Assembly: GCA_937969395.1 (NCBI GenBank)
Contig: CALBVI010000084.1
Location: forward strand, 1-5,827
Length of the DNA stretch: 5,827 nucleotides
Reading direction: 5' to 3'
Origin: an uncultured Spongiibacteraceae bacterium
GTDB lineage: Bacteria > Pseudomonadota > Gammaproteobacteria > Pseudomonadales > Dasaniaceae
In this document: positions 1 through 5,300 of the stretch, in pieces
Layout of the letters: every line of letters begins with the position of its first letter
Position numbering within the stretch: the first letter of the stretch is position 1
Made by a program: the position numbers and the translations under genes
Notes under the pieces: model-generated
The model's database searches: none
Told to the model about the DNA's origin: nothing
The model's input: only the letters and a program-made list of their open reading frames with translations

Positions 1-43
1 TCAGTAATAAAAGACGGAAATAATTCATGATTGTAGTAAATCC

Positions 44-109
44 TCACCGGGCCATCCGATAAAAAATGCTGTTAGCTGACGTTATATAACGCAGCTTCCA
101 TTGTTTCAT
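44..109 (-). CDS. Possible 21-residue minus-strand small ORF (speculative)
   Basis: On the minus strand an ATG at 109 opens a 21-codon frame starting MKQWKLRYITS and ending in TGA at 46-44. A good SD-like GAGGAG (128-123 on this strand) precedes it, but the 13-nt spacing is longer than usual. The TGA overlaps a GAGGA, which lies 12 nt before another minus-strand ATG at 28. That second frame (MNYFRLLLL) runs off the window edge and begins like a hydrophobic or signal segment. This could be a two-gene start divergent from rsgA, or chance. A perfect palindrome lies inside the small ORF. I recognise no family. Confidence 0.2.
   Translation of the reverse strand: MKQWKLRYITSANSIFYRMAR
75..95. repeat. 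Inverted repeat with perfect 12-bp palindrome
   Basis: CGTTATATAACG at 80-91 is a perfect palindrome. Flanking GCTG (75-78) and CAGC (92-95) continue the dyad with one bulged A at 79. It could be a dimeric-regulator operator. On the minus strand it could be a hairpin, with a T-run (at + 66-61) about 7 nt downstream of the extended right arm. Function unknown. Confidence 0.4.
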
Positions 110-202
110 TTTTTATTAGATTCTCCTCGCCCGGTATTTAGCCGGGGCATTAGCCCTGAATAACTATTTCAATAGTGCACGTCTGTGCGCTAGGGGTTTA
201 CT

Positions 203-1243
203 ATGTTTAAAACTATCTCTTTGAGTCATTTGGGTTGGCAGCCTTTTTTTCAGCAGCAGTTACAGCTCGATGAATGGAGTGTAGCTATTCCCGCACGCGT
301 TGTGGAATACCATAAATCAGAATTTAAAGTTGTTACTGAGACTGGATATCACGCGCTAGCTATTAGCCAATCAATGCCAGCACTCACAGTAGGTGATTGG
401 ATTTTGTTAGATAGCGCTAATCGATATATGCGTTTATTGGAACGAAAAAGTTGTTTCCGCCGAAAGGCCGCAGGTAGCAAAGTATCTGAGCAATTGATTG
501 CTGCGAATATTGATACCGCATTTATTGTTTGTTCGCTTAATGACGACTTTAACCTTAATCGTATCGAGCGATATCTTAGTGTTGCCTATGACGCTGGTGC
601 TGAGCCGGTTGTTGTGTTGAGTAAAGTTGACCTTTGTGATGATGCTGATAGCTTTCGCCTTCAAGTGCAGCAGCTTGATAATCGTCTTTGTGTCGAAATG
701 CTCAATGGCCTAAACGAAGACTGCACTGAGGTATTAATGCCTTGGTGTCAGTTGGGTAAGACGATTGTGATGTTAGGGTCCTCTGGTGTTGGCAAGTCGA
801 CATTAACCAATCATCTATTAGGTGAAAGCTTTCAGGCTATTCATAGCGTGCGTGAAGATGATGATAAAGGTCGCCATACCACAACGCGGCGTTCGTTAAT
901 CATTGCACCTAATGGCGCAATGATTATTGATACTCCCGGTATGCGAGAGCTACAGCTTGCTGATTGTGAGGAGGGCGTAGCGGAAGCGTTTGCTGATATC
1001 GAAGCGTTGTCTAATAGCTGTCGATTTAGTGATTGCTCGCATGATAGCGAACCAAGTTGTGCAGTGCTAAAAGCTGTTGAGTTGGGGCAGTTAGATATGC
1101 GGCGATTAAATAATTATCGCAAGCTGCTTCGTGAGCAATCTTTTAATCGTGCTAGTTTGGCAGAGCGTCGAGCCAGCGATAAAAAGCTAGGGCAGTATTA
1201 TTCACGGGTGCTAAGTGAAAGTAAGCACAATAAGCGTGGATAA
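203..1243 (+). CDS. rsgA: Ribosome small subunit-dependent GTPase A
   Basis: This is a circularly permuted GTPase (YjeQ/YloQ family) that acts in the cytoplasm in late 30S subunit maturation, binding near the decoding centre and hydrolysing GTP when bound to the 30S. The permuted motif order is visible. An N-terminal OB-fold-like part (about 25-90) comes first, then the G4-type SKVD (140-143). The P-loop GSSGVGKST follows (192-200), then the G2 region around GRHTTTR (223-229) and the G3 DTPG (243-246). The C-terminal zinc site is intact: C273, C278, H280 and C286 fit the family spacing C-x4-C-x-H-x5-C. The tail is Lys/Arg-rich, consistent with rRNA contact. At 346 residues it is about family length. 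AGGGG 6 nt upstream supports the ATG. The flanking genes are not the orn and psd genes typical for E. coli rsgA, so this may be a second copy. Confidence 0.93.
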   Translation: MFKTISLSHLGWQPFFQQQLQLDEWSVAIPARVVEYHKSEFKVVTETGYHALAISQSMPALTVGDWILLDSANRYMRLLERKSCFRRKAAGSKVSEQLIAANIDTAFIVCSLNDDFNLNRIERYLSVAYDAGAEPVVVLSKVDLCDDADSFRLQVQQLDNRLCVEMLNGLNEDCTEVLMPWCQLGKTIVMLGSSGVGKSTLTNHLLGESFQAIHSVREDDDKGRHTTTRRSLIIAPNGAMIIDTPGMRELQLADCEEGVAEAFADIEALSNSCRFSDCSHDSEPSCAVLKAVELGQLDMRRLNNYRKLLREQSFNRASLAERRASDKKLGQYYSRVLSESKHNKRG

Positions 1244-1255
1244 TATTTTATAGAA

Positions 1256-1300
1256 AGATGCAAAATATATTAGTTGTGATAGCTAATGTATTTTGCATTT
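1256..1300 (+). terminator. Long AT-rich hairpin after rsgA (candidate terminator)
   Basis: ATGCAAAATATATTAG (1258-1273) pairs with CTAATGTATTTTGCAT (1283-1298), with only one G·T wobble in 16 pairs. A wobble and one more A-T pair extend the base outward, and the loop is 9 nt or less. It starts 12 nt after the rsgA stop. The right arm carries a TTTT run, but no clear U-tract follows the stem, so it is an atypical intrinsic terminator. It may instead protect the mRNA 3' end or be a regulator-binding dyad, because its arm sequence recurs near the arsR start. Confidence 0.4.
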
Positions 1301-1348
1301 GTAATCTGCCATTAGAGTTATCAATAAAAAATTAATCTAGGAGAGGTG

Positions 1349-1387
1349 ATGGCTAAAGCTGCAATGAAGCGTATTCATTACTGTTAA
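1349..1387 (+). CDS. 12-residue small ORF with strong SD in arsR leader
   Basis: ATG at 1349 opens a 12-codon frame, MAKAAMKRIHYC, ending in TAA (1385-1387). A strong AGGAGAGGT (1339-1347) precedes it, with AGGAG 5 nt from the ATG. The peptide is basic and matches no family I know. It sits 52 nt upstream of a second leader ORF. The ribosome site is as good as those of the confirmed genes here, which is the only evidence. It could be a leader peptide or chance. Confidence 0.3.
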   Translation: MAKAAMKRIHYC

Positions 1388-1439
1388 ATCGTTATCAATG
1401 GTATTGGTTAAATTTTAGGATTATAAAAGGAGCGGCATA

Positions 1440-1499
1440 ATGTTTAGGTTTTTATTGGAAAAAGCTTGCAAAATATTAGTACACCTTTTAGTGTATTAA
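1440..1499 (+). CDS. 19-residue leader ORF coupled to arsR
   Basis: ATG at 1440 follows AGGAG (1428-1432) at an ideal 7-nt spacing. It encodes MFRFLLEKACKILVHLLVY, ending in TAA at 1497-1499. One base later comes the arsR ATG (1501). The arsR gene has no SD of its own, so ribosomes finishing this frame are the most obvious source of arsR initiation (translational coupling). Its final codons also run through a dyad that covers the arsR start. The peptide is short, hydrophobic and leucine-rich (5 Leu). No T-tailed terminator follows, so classical amino-acid attenuation is not supported. It resembles no known family. Confidence 0.5.
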   Translation: MFRFLLEKACKILVHLLVY

Positions 1500-1502
1500 T
1501 AT
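1473..1502 (+). promoter_or_regulatory. Dyad overlapping the arsR start codon (operator or mRNA hairpin)
   Basis: ATATTAGTACAC (1473-1484) and GTGTATTAATAT (1491-1502) are complementary over 12 bp with a single G·T pair, separated by CTTTTA. ArsR-family repressors commonly bind imperfect AT-rich inverted repeats at their own promoter, so this is a candidate autoregulatory operator. In the mRNA the same sequence would fold over the AUG of arsR. The leader ORF runs through the dyad, so its translation could open that structure. Seen directly: the dyad. Inferred: both roles. Confidence 0.45.
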
Positions 1503-1839
1503 GAGTGCTATACGAGAACAACAAATTGACGAAGCTTTTTTCGCGCTTTCCCACCCGGTAAGGCGAAAAATATTAGAGCAGTTATCTGAGAATGATCTGT
1601 CAGTCGCTGAAGTTTCTGCGCCTTTAAGTGAAAGTCCTTCACAAATGACTAAGCACCTTCACATACTGGAGCGGGCGGGTATGTTATCCCGTCAGAAGCG
1701 GGGGCGTGTACACCACTTGCACATGGAGCCAGATCCATTAAAAGAAATTATGGATTGGGTGTCGCGCTATCAGGCTTTCTGGAATGAGCGCTTTGATGCT
1801 TTAGAAAATTACCTGCATAGCATTAGTGAGGAAAAATGA
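1501..1839 (+). CDS. ArsR-family winged-helix transcriptional regulator
   Basis: This is a small DNA-binding repressor of the ArsR/SmtB superfamily, expected to act as a dimer. The 112 residues fit the family. FFALSHPVRRKILEQL (13-28) is the typical helix 1-2 signature. SVAEVSAPLSESPSQMTKHLHILERAGML (34-62) is the helix-turn-helix with recognition helix around 46-58, and the wing is near 64-75. The tail (WVSRYQAFWNERFDALENYL) matches the subgroup encoded beside SRPBCC genes. There is no cysteine, so thiolate metal or arsenite sensing is unlikely and the signal is unknown. The only in-frame start is ATG 1501, since an in-frame TAG at 1489 blocks extension. It has no SD and appears coupled to a 19-codon leader ORF. 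Its TGA overlaps the ATG of the next gene. Confidence 0.93.
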   Translation: MSAIREQQIDEAFFALSHPVRRKILEQLSENDLSVAEVSAPLSESPSQMTKHLHILERAGMLSRQKRGRVHHLHMEPDPLKEIMDWVSRYQAFWNERFDALENYLHSISEEK

Positions 1840-2312
1840 CCGCGGAATTGAAGCAAGATGGTTCGCTTGAGCTACAAATAAAAAGAACATTACCCTTCTC
1901 AAGAGAGTTGGTATTTTCTGCGTGGCTGCAAGAAGAGCATTTAGTCCGCTGGATGGGACCGAGTGAAGCTATCAATTTAGGCTTAGTGGAAATTGATCCT
2001 CAATCAACCGGAAAGTACCGTTTTGGTTTTGATGATAAAGATAACCCTGAGCAGAGAGCCTATGTACATGGTGAATATCTAGCCGTAGAGCGCCCTGAGC
2101 GCTTGGTTTTCACCTGGATATGGGAGGCACCTCTGCCAGATGCGGAGGTTGTGACGGTAGTGACAGTTGAGTTCAGTGAGGTTGAGCGTGGCACGGAAAT
2201 GATTTTAACGCATCAGAAATTTATGGATGAAACATCGTGCGAAAGGCATCAGTCTGGCTGGCAAGGTACATTGGATAAGATGGAAAGTTATCTTAAAAAG
2301 AAGGTATTTTAA
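1836..2312 (+). CDS. SRPBCC (AHSA1-like) domain protein
   Basis: This is a 158-residue single-domain protein of the SRPBCC/START-like superfamily, AHSA1 (activator of Hsp90 ATPase homologue 1-like) group. These form a helix-grip fold around a hydrophobic cavity and probably bind a small ligand. Hallmarks are the beta-strand then IKRTLPFSRELVFSAWLQEEHLVRWMGP (15-42), the mid-region strand and loop GEYLAVERPERLVFTWIWE (79-97), and the closing helix SGWQGTLDKMESYL (140-153). The start overlaps the arsR stop (ATGA at 1836-1839), with GAGGA only 3 nt upstream, so translation is probably coupled. Fusion-like pairing with ArsR is common for this family, and the regulator likely controls it. The ligand and reaction are not known. 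Confidence 0.9.
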   Translation: MTAELKQDGSLELQIKRTLPFSRELVFSAWLQEEHLVRWMGPSEAINLGLVEIDPQSTGKYRFGFDDKDNPEQRAYVHGEYLAVERPERLVFTWIWEAPLPDAEVVTVVTVEFSEVERGTEMILTHQKFMDETSCERHQSGWQGTLDKMESYLKKKVF

Positions 2313-2372
2313 AAGATTTAATAGAGAGCTGCTTAGACGAAAGATGAACTAACGACTAAAAAGGAGAAAGAA

Positions 2373-2690
2373 ATGTCCGAGTTTATATTTACTTATCATG
2401 GTGGAAAAAAACCTGAAACGCCTGAGGAAGGAAAAATGGCAATGGATAAGTGGCTTGCATGGGCGGCAAGTTTAGGTGATGCATTAATCAATCCTGGTAC
2501 ACCTGTAGGTATTACAAAAATCATTACCGAAAATGGTATTGCTAGTGGCGCTTCAACGAATCCAATTATGGGGTTTTCAATAATAGAAGCTGAAGATATG
2601 GAGGTGGCAATAGATTTGTTAAAAAATTGTCCGCATTTTGAGTTCGGCGGTACCTTAGAAATTTCAGAAATGATGCCGATGCCATCGTAA
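2373..2690 (+). CDS. YCII-related domain protein
   Basis: This is a 105-residue protein of the YCII/DGPF-like (dimeric alpha-beta barrel) family. Signs are an N-terminal strand ending in His (FIFTYHGGKKP, His9), an acidic helix with WLAWAASLGDALINPG (27-42), GFSIIEAEDMEVAIDLLKNCP (67-87), and the terminal GTLEISEMMPM strand (93-103). E. coli YciI is proposed to use a His-Asp pair; here His9 is the visible counterpart candidate. The biochemical function of the group is mostly unknown. AAGGAG (AGGAG 2362-2366) sits 6 nt before the ATG. It lies 60 nt after the SRPBCC gene with no terminator between, so the two are probably co-transcribed. YCII genes often neighbour SRPBCC genes. Confidence 0.85.
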   Translation: MSEFIFTYHGGKKPETPEEGKMAMDKWLAWAASLGDALINPGTPVGITKIITENGIASGASTNPIMGFSIIEAEDMEVAIDLLKNCPHFEFGGTLEISEMMPMPS

Positions 2691-2729
2691 ATGTTTTTAT
2701 TTGAAAATCTTATTTAAAGATAATATTTT

Positions 2730-2734
2730 AGGAA
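2730..2734 (+). promoter_or_regulatory. SD that decides the start of the EVE-like gene
   Basis: TAGGA, 8 nt before ATG 2743, favours that start. The longer in-frame alternative from TTG at 2701 has no SD. Confidence 0.6.
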
Positions 2735-2742
2735 TCAGCAAT

Positions 2743-3159
2743 ATGAGTCACTGGCTTTATCCGGCTAATACCAAATTTTATGATGTGTTTGCTGCGCTAA
2801 GTAATGCTGAGGCGGTATGGCCGATGAATTCCAAGGTTGATGTTGGTGATACCGTCTTTTTATATCTTGCTGCGCCCCATAAAAAGATAGGCTTTGTCTG
2901 TGATGTAACGTCTATTAATATTCCTGAGTCTGTTGTCAGTAAAAATACTAGCCCTTATATCAAAGGAGAAAAAAAAGATGCTCCTACTGGTAAAGCCTTT
3001 ATGTTATTGGGGAATATTAGAGATGTTTCATCTGATGATAGTGACAGGTTCTCTTATCAGAAACTAAAGCACAATGGGCTAAATGGCATGTTGATGGGGC
3101 CAAGAAAATTAGAAAATAATCAACCACTTTTCCATTATATAAAAATACAAAACTGTTAA
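2743..3159 (+). CDS. EVE-like (PUA-fold) domain protein
   Basis: The chosen ATG gives 138 residues beginning MSHWLYPANTKFYDVF, which looks like the usual first strand and helix of EVE-domain proteins. The 14 extra residues from the upstream TTG add nothing recognisable. Further signs are the VDVGDTVFLYLAAPHKKIGFVCDV stretch (32-55), matching the conserved GD-x-V(F/Y)-Y strand pair, and a hydrophobic strand FMLLGNIRDV (86-95). EVE domains belong to the PUA superfamily; several bind modified bases such as 5-methylcytosine, some within restriction enzymes. This one stands alone with no nuclease domain, so a nucleic-acid-binding role is inference. It is 52 nt downstream of the YCII gene, probably in the same operon. 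Confidence 0.7.
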   Translation: MSHWLYPANTKFYDVFAALSNAEAVWPMNSKVDVGDTVFLYLAAPHKKIGFVCDVTSINIPESVVSKNTSPYIKGEKKDAPTGKAFMLLGNIRDVSSDDSDRFSYQKLKHNGLNGMLMGPRKLENNQPLFHYIKIQNC

Positions 3160-3171
3160 AGGGATATAAGT

Positions 3172-3489
3172 GTGAGTTATGACGACTTAGTAGTTAAGTT
3201 CGTGCTGCAATATGGGGCTGAACAATCGACCATGATGAGTACACCTTGTTTAAGATACGGTGGCGAATTTATGGCGATGATGTTTGATAAAGAAGATGCT
3301 CTGATTGTTAAAGTACCGGAAGCGCGTGTCAATGAGCTAGTTGCACAAAAGCAAGGCCGTGAATTTAATTTCACTAAGAAGCGCTTTAAAGAATGGGTGT
3401 TGATTCCTAAAGAAAAGGCTGATGAATACGAAGGGTACCTATTAGAAGCGTTAGATTTCGCTAAAGGAAAAAACAATAAAGAACGCTAA
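3172..3489 (+). CDS. TfoX N-terminal/YjbR-like small protein
   Basis: This is a 105-residue protein starting at GTG 3172, with AAAGGGA ending 7 nt upstream and no earlier in-frame start. The core TMMSTPCLRYGGEFMAMMFDKEDALIVKVPEARV (20-53) has the alternating strands and the substrate-face Lys typical of TfoX N-terminal or MmcQ/YjbR-type folds. FKEWVLIPKEKADEYEGYLLEAL (72-94) is the closing strand and helix. Similar proteins are annotated TfoX/Sxy-family or hypothetical. There is no C-terminal competence-regulator domain, so a role in DNA uptake should not be assumed. It is 12 nt after the EVE-like gene and is the last gene of the operon. Its stop is only 5 nt from the stop of the convergent regulator gene. 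Confidence 0.65.
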   Translation: MSYDDLVVKFVLQYGAEQSTMMSTPCLRYGGEFMAMMFDKEDALIVKVPEARVNELVAQKQGREFNFTKKRFKEWVLIPKEKADEYEGYLLEALDFAKGKNNKER

Positions 3490-3494
3490 TAAAA

Positions 3495-5078
3495 TTATTG
3501 TATTCCTGCCTTGGATAATCCTTGCAGATAAAGATCTATCTGTTTTTGTTCCTTTAAGAAAAAGAATTTTTCTTTGACGAATGCAAGTGAGAATTTAGAA
3601 TTATCTTTTTGTAATTTTATTGCAGCTTGTTGAGCTTCATCAATACGGTTTAAATAAACTAGTGCAACCACGCGATGTGCATTTGTCCAGTATTGATAGT
3701 TCGGTATACGGCGTGCCTTATCTATCCAATCCAATGATTGTTTGAAGTCCCCTTTAAAGATTAGGGCTAAAGCTCCGTAAGTATAGAACGCCCAGAGCTG
3801 TGGGTCGTTCGGACTTAGGGCAATAGATTTTTCAAAAAACGCTATGGATTCATCATAGCGTTCTACGTAAGCCAAGGAATCACCTAGGGCACAATAAGCA
3901 ACAGCTAATGTAGGATTTAAGCTGATCGCCATGTTGTTCTCTGCTATTGCTAAGTCGTACTCGCCACGGGCTAATAGTACTCGTGCACGAAGAGCATAGA
4001 ACGTTGCATTCCGGCGATCCAAAGATAAAGATTTATCACAAGCTGTTAACGCTTGATCTAATAAGGCTTGGGTAGGTTGGGTATCCCAATACACCATACC
4101 TAAAATAATAGCGTAAGCCCACCAGGCATAGGCGTCGCCAAAATGTTCGTTTATCTGACAGCTTTGATGTAATAAATGCTGGGCTTTTTTATTGTCTTCG
4201 CCAGTGAATTGATAAAAGTGATAGACCCCCATGTGAAAGCAATCCCATGCTTGCAAGTTGGTTGGGTGATCACGCATGACACGATTGCGTTCTGCATAGC
4301 CGATTTCCGGTTCAAGGCGTGCGACGATTTTTTCAGTAATTTCATCCTGTAAAACAAAGATGTCTTTTATTTCTCTGTCAAAACGTTCAGTCCAGACGCT
4401 ATGCGAATTGCGTGCATTGATTAAACTAACGGTTATGCGAACTCGGTTGTCGGCGCGTTGAACACTGCCTTCAACAATATAATCTACCTGCAATTGCGCT
4501 CTGATATCGCTGATTTTGACGGCTTTATCTCTAAGTCCAAAGGCGGTATTGCGTGCTACTACATCTAGCCAACGATGTTTTGAAATATGAGAGATTATGT
4601 CAGTGCTGATACCGTCAGCAAGATACTCGTTCCCTGATTCGTTAGATAAATCTGAAAATGGTAAAACAACAATCGCGGGTTTATTAGCTGAGCTGTTCTC
4701 GTTGGTCGATTGTTGTGTTGAGAGGGTGGAGTCGTTTGATGTTTTATGGGCTTTAAGTTCATCTTCGTGATTCAATGTTATTTTGGCAACAAAGCGAAAC
4801 CCACGCTTATGAATAGTGCGAATATATTGTTGGGTACGGCCATCATCGCCCAAAAGTTGTCGAAGTAACTTGATACGGCTACTTAACGCCGCATCTGACA
4901 CAACACGACCGCCCCATATGGCCTCGTTTATTTCTTCTTTCATGACTATGCGGTCATGATGAGTGACGAGTAGTGCTAAGAGTTTTATGACTTGAGGTTC
5001 ACAATGTAAAGGTTGACCATTTTGGCGCAGCTCAAAACGTTCTATATCGAGTATAAAATTTTCAAATTGATATTGCAT
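3495..5078 (-). CDS. Winged-helix / TolB-like / TPR transcriptional regulator
   Basis: This 527-residue regulator has three parts. Residues 1-100 are an OmpR/PhoB-type DNA-binding winged helix as in CadC and HilA (FELRQNGQPLHCEPQVIKLL, then SSRIKLLRQLLGDDG and the wing IRTIHKRGFRFVA). A Ser/Thr/Asn-rich linker (about 105-133) follows. Residues 134-258 are the TolB-like domain often found with such regulators and with class III cyclases (AIVVLPFSDLS, YLADGISTDIISHIS, YIVEGSVQ, ITVSLINA). From about 275 to the end there are TPR-like helical repeats, clearest at 357-390 and 391-424. No membrane helix is visible, unlike CadC, so it is probably cytoplasmic. No cyclase domain is present. There is no clear SD before the ATG. 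A promoter candidate and an inverted repeat lie upstream. Targets are unknown. Confidence 0.88.
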   Translation of the reverse strand: MQYQFENFILDIERFELRQNGQPLHCEPQVIKLLALLVTHHDRIVMKEEINEAIWGGRVVSDAALSSRIKLLRQLLGDDGRTQQYIRTIHKRGFRFVAKITLNHEDELKAHKTSNDSTLSTQQSTNENSSANKPAIVVLPFSDLSNESGNEYLADGISTDIISHISKHRWLDVVARNTAFGLRDKAVKISDIRAQLQVDYIVEGSVQRADNRVRITVSLINARNSHSVWTERFDREIKDIFVLQDEITEKIVARLEPEIGYAERNRVMRDHPTNLQAWDCFHMGVYHFYQFTGEDNKKAQHLLHQSCQINEHFGDAYAWWAYAIILGMVYWDTQPTQALLDQALTACDKSLSLDRRNATFYALRARVLLARGEYDLAIAENNMAISLNPTLAVAYCALGDSLAYVERYDESIAFFEKSIALSPNDPQLWAFYTYGALALIFKGDFKQSLDWIDKARRIPNYQYWTNAHRVVALVYLNRIDEAQQAAIKLQKDNSKFSLAFVKEKFFFLKEQKQIDLYLQGLSKAGIQ

Positions 5079-5126
5079 AGGTTTGAGTATTCGTTAGCGG
5101 TAAATTAAACAGCAATTTTCAAACCT
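5079..5126 (-). repeat. Inverted repeat in the regulator mRNA leader
   Basis: AGGTTTGA (5079-5086) and TCAAACCT (5119-5126) are perfect 8-bp inverted copies separated by 32 nt. In the minus-strand mRNA, one arm abuts the AUG of the wHTH-TPR regulator gene directly. Pairing would place the start codon at the foot of a stem. It could also be a pair of half-sites for a DNA-binding protein. Confidence 0.35.
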
Positions 5127-5150
5127 TAAACCAATCTTCAGACTTTCTCC

Positions 5151-5178
5151 AGAATAAAACCAGATCCTCTTCAAGCAA
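5151..5178 (-). promoter_or_regulatory. Candidate sigma-70 promoter of the wHTH-TPR regulator
   Basis: On the minus strand, TTGCTT (5178-5173) and TATTCT (5156-5151) are separated by 16 nt. They match the -35 and -10 consensus at 3/6 and 4/6 positions. Transcription would start near 5144, leaving a leader of about 65 nt that contains the inverted repeat at 5079-5126. Confidence 0.3.
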
Positions 5179-5300
5179 TACTCGTTATATTTCTCTAATA
5201 TCACTTTCGAACTGAGCCTTAGATGTTCATAAGTAGTAGCTTCAACGACGTACTTAATCAATTAACGGGCTCCTAGCGAGCTTTTTAGCGGAGAGATGAA

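Larger units (their letters stand above)
1..202. other. Non-coding region upstream of rsgA
   Basis: No long reading frame occupies this stretch on either strand. It contains a perfect 12-bp palindrome (80-91), two overlapping and mutually exclusive GC-rich hairpins (130-146 and 145-156), and two tiny minus-strand frames described separately. The rsgA SD, AGGGG at 192-196, lies 6 nt before the ATG at 203. I could not identify a convincing sigma-70 promoter for rsgA here. Confidence 0.6.

Noticed and set aside
434..664. 76-codon minus-strand open frame inside rsgA
   Set aside because: It lies wholly antisense to a strongly supported gene and shows no recognisable domain or SD. It is a shadow of rsgA.
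2701..2742. TTG-initiated 14-residue N-terminal extension of the EVE-like protein
   Set aside because: No SD precedes the TTG, whereas ATG 2743 has TAGGA at 8 nt and gives a start typical of the family.
3177..3476. 99-codon minus-strand open frame covering nearly all of the TfoX/YjbR-like gene
   Set aside because: Its translation is Ser/Leu-rich without domain features, while the plus-strand protein has a recognisable pattern and sits in an operon with an SD.
3474..3500. CAATAA/TTATTG inverted repeat between the convergent stops as a bidirectional terminator
   Set aside because: There are six AT-rich pairs with a 15-nt loop and no T-tract on either side. The pairing is too weak to support termination.
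4151..4357. 68-codon minus-strand frame inside the wHTH-TPR regulator gene
   Set aside because: It overlaps the well-supported regulator in another frame and has no independent evidence.
5223..5276. 17-codon plus-strand frame (MFISSSFNDVLNQLTGS) upstream of the DsrE-like gene
   Set aside because: It has no SD and is of a length expected by chance in 222 bp of non-coding DNA.
5269..5286. Short hairpin GCTC/GAGC followed by TTTTT just before the DsrE-like gene
   Set aside because: The stem has only 4 Watson-Crick pairs and lies directly upstream of the SD. It is too weak to call as a terminator or attenuator.
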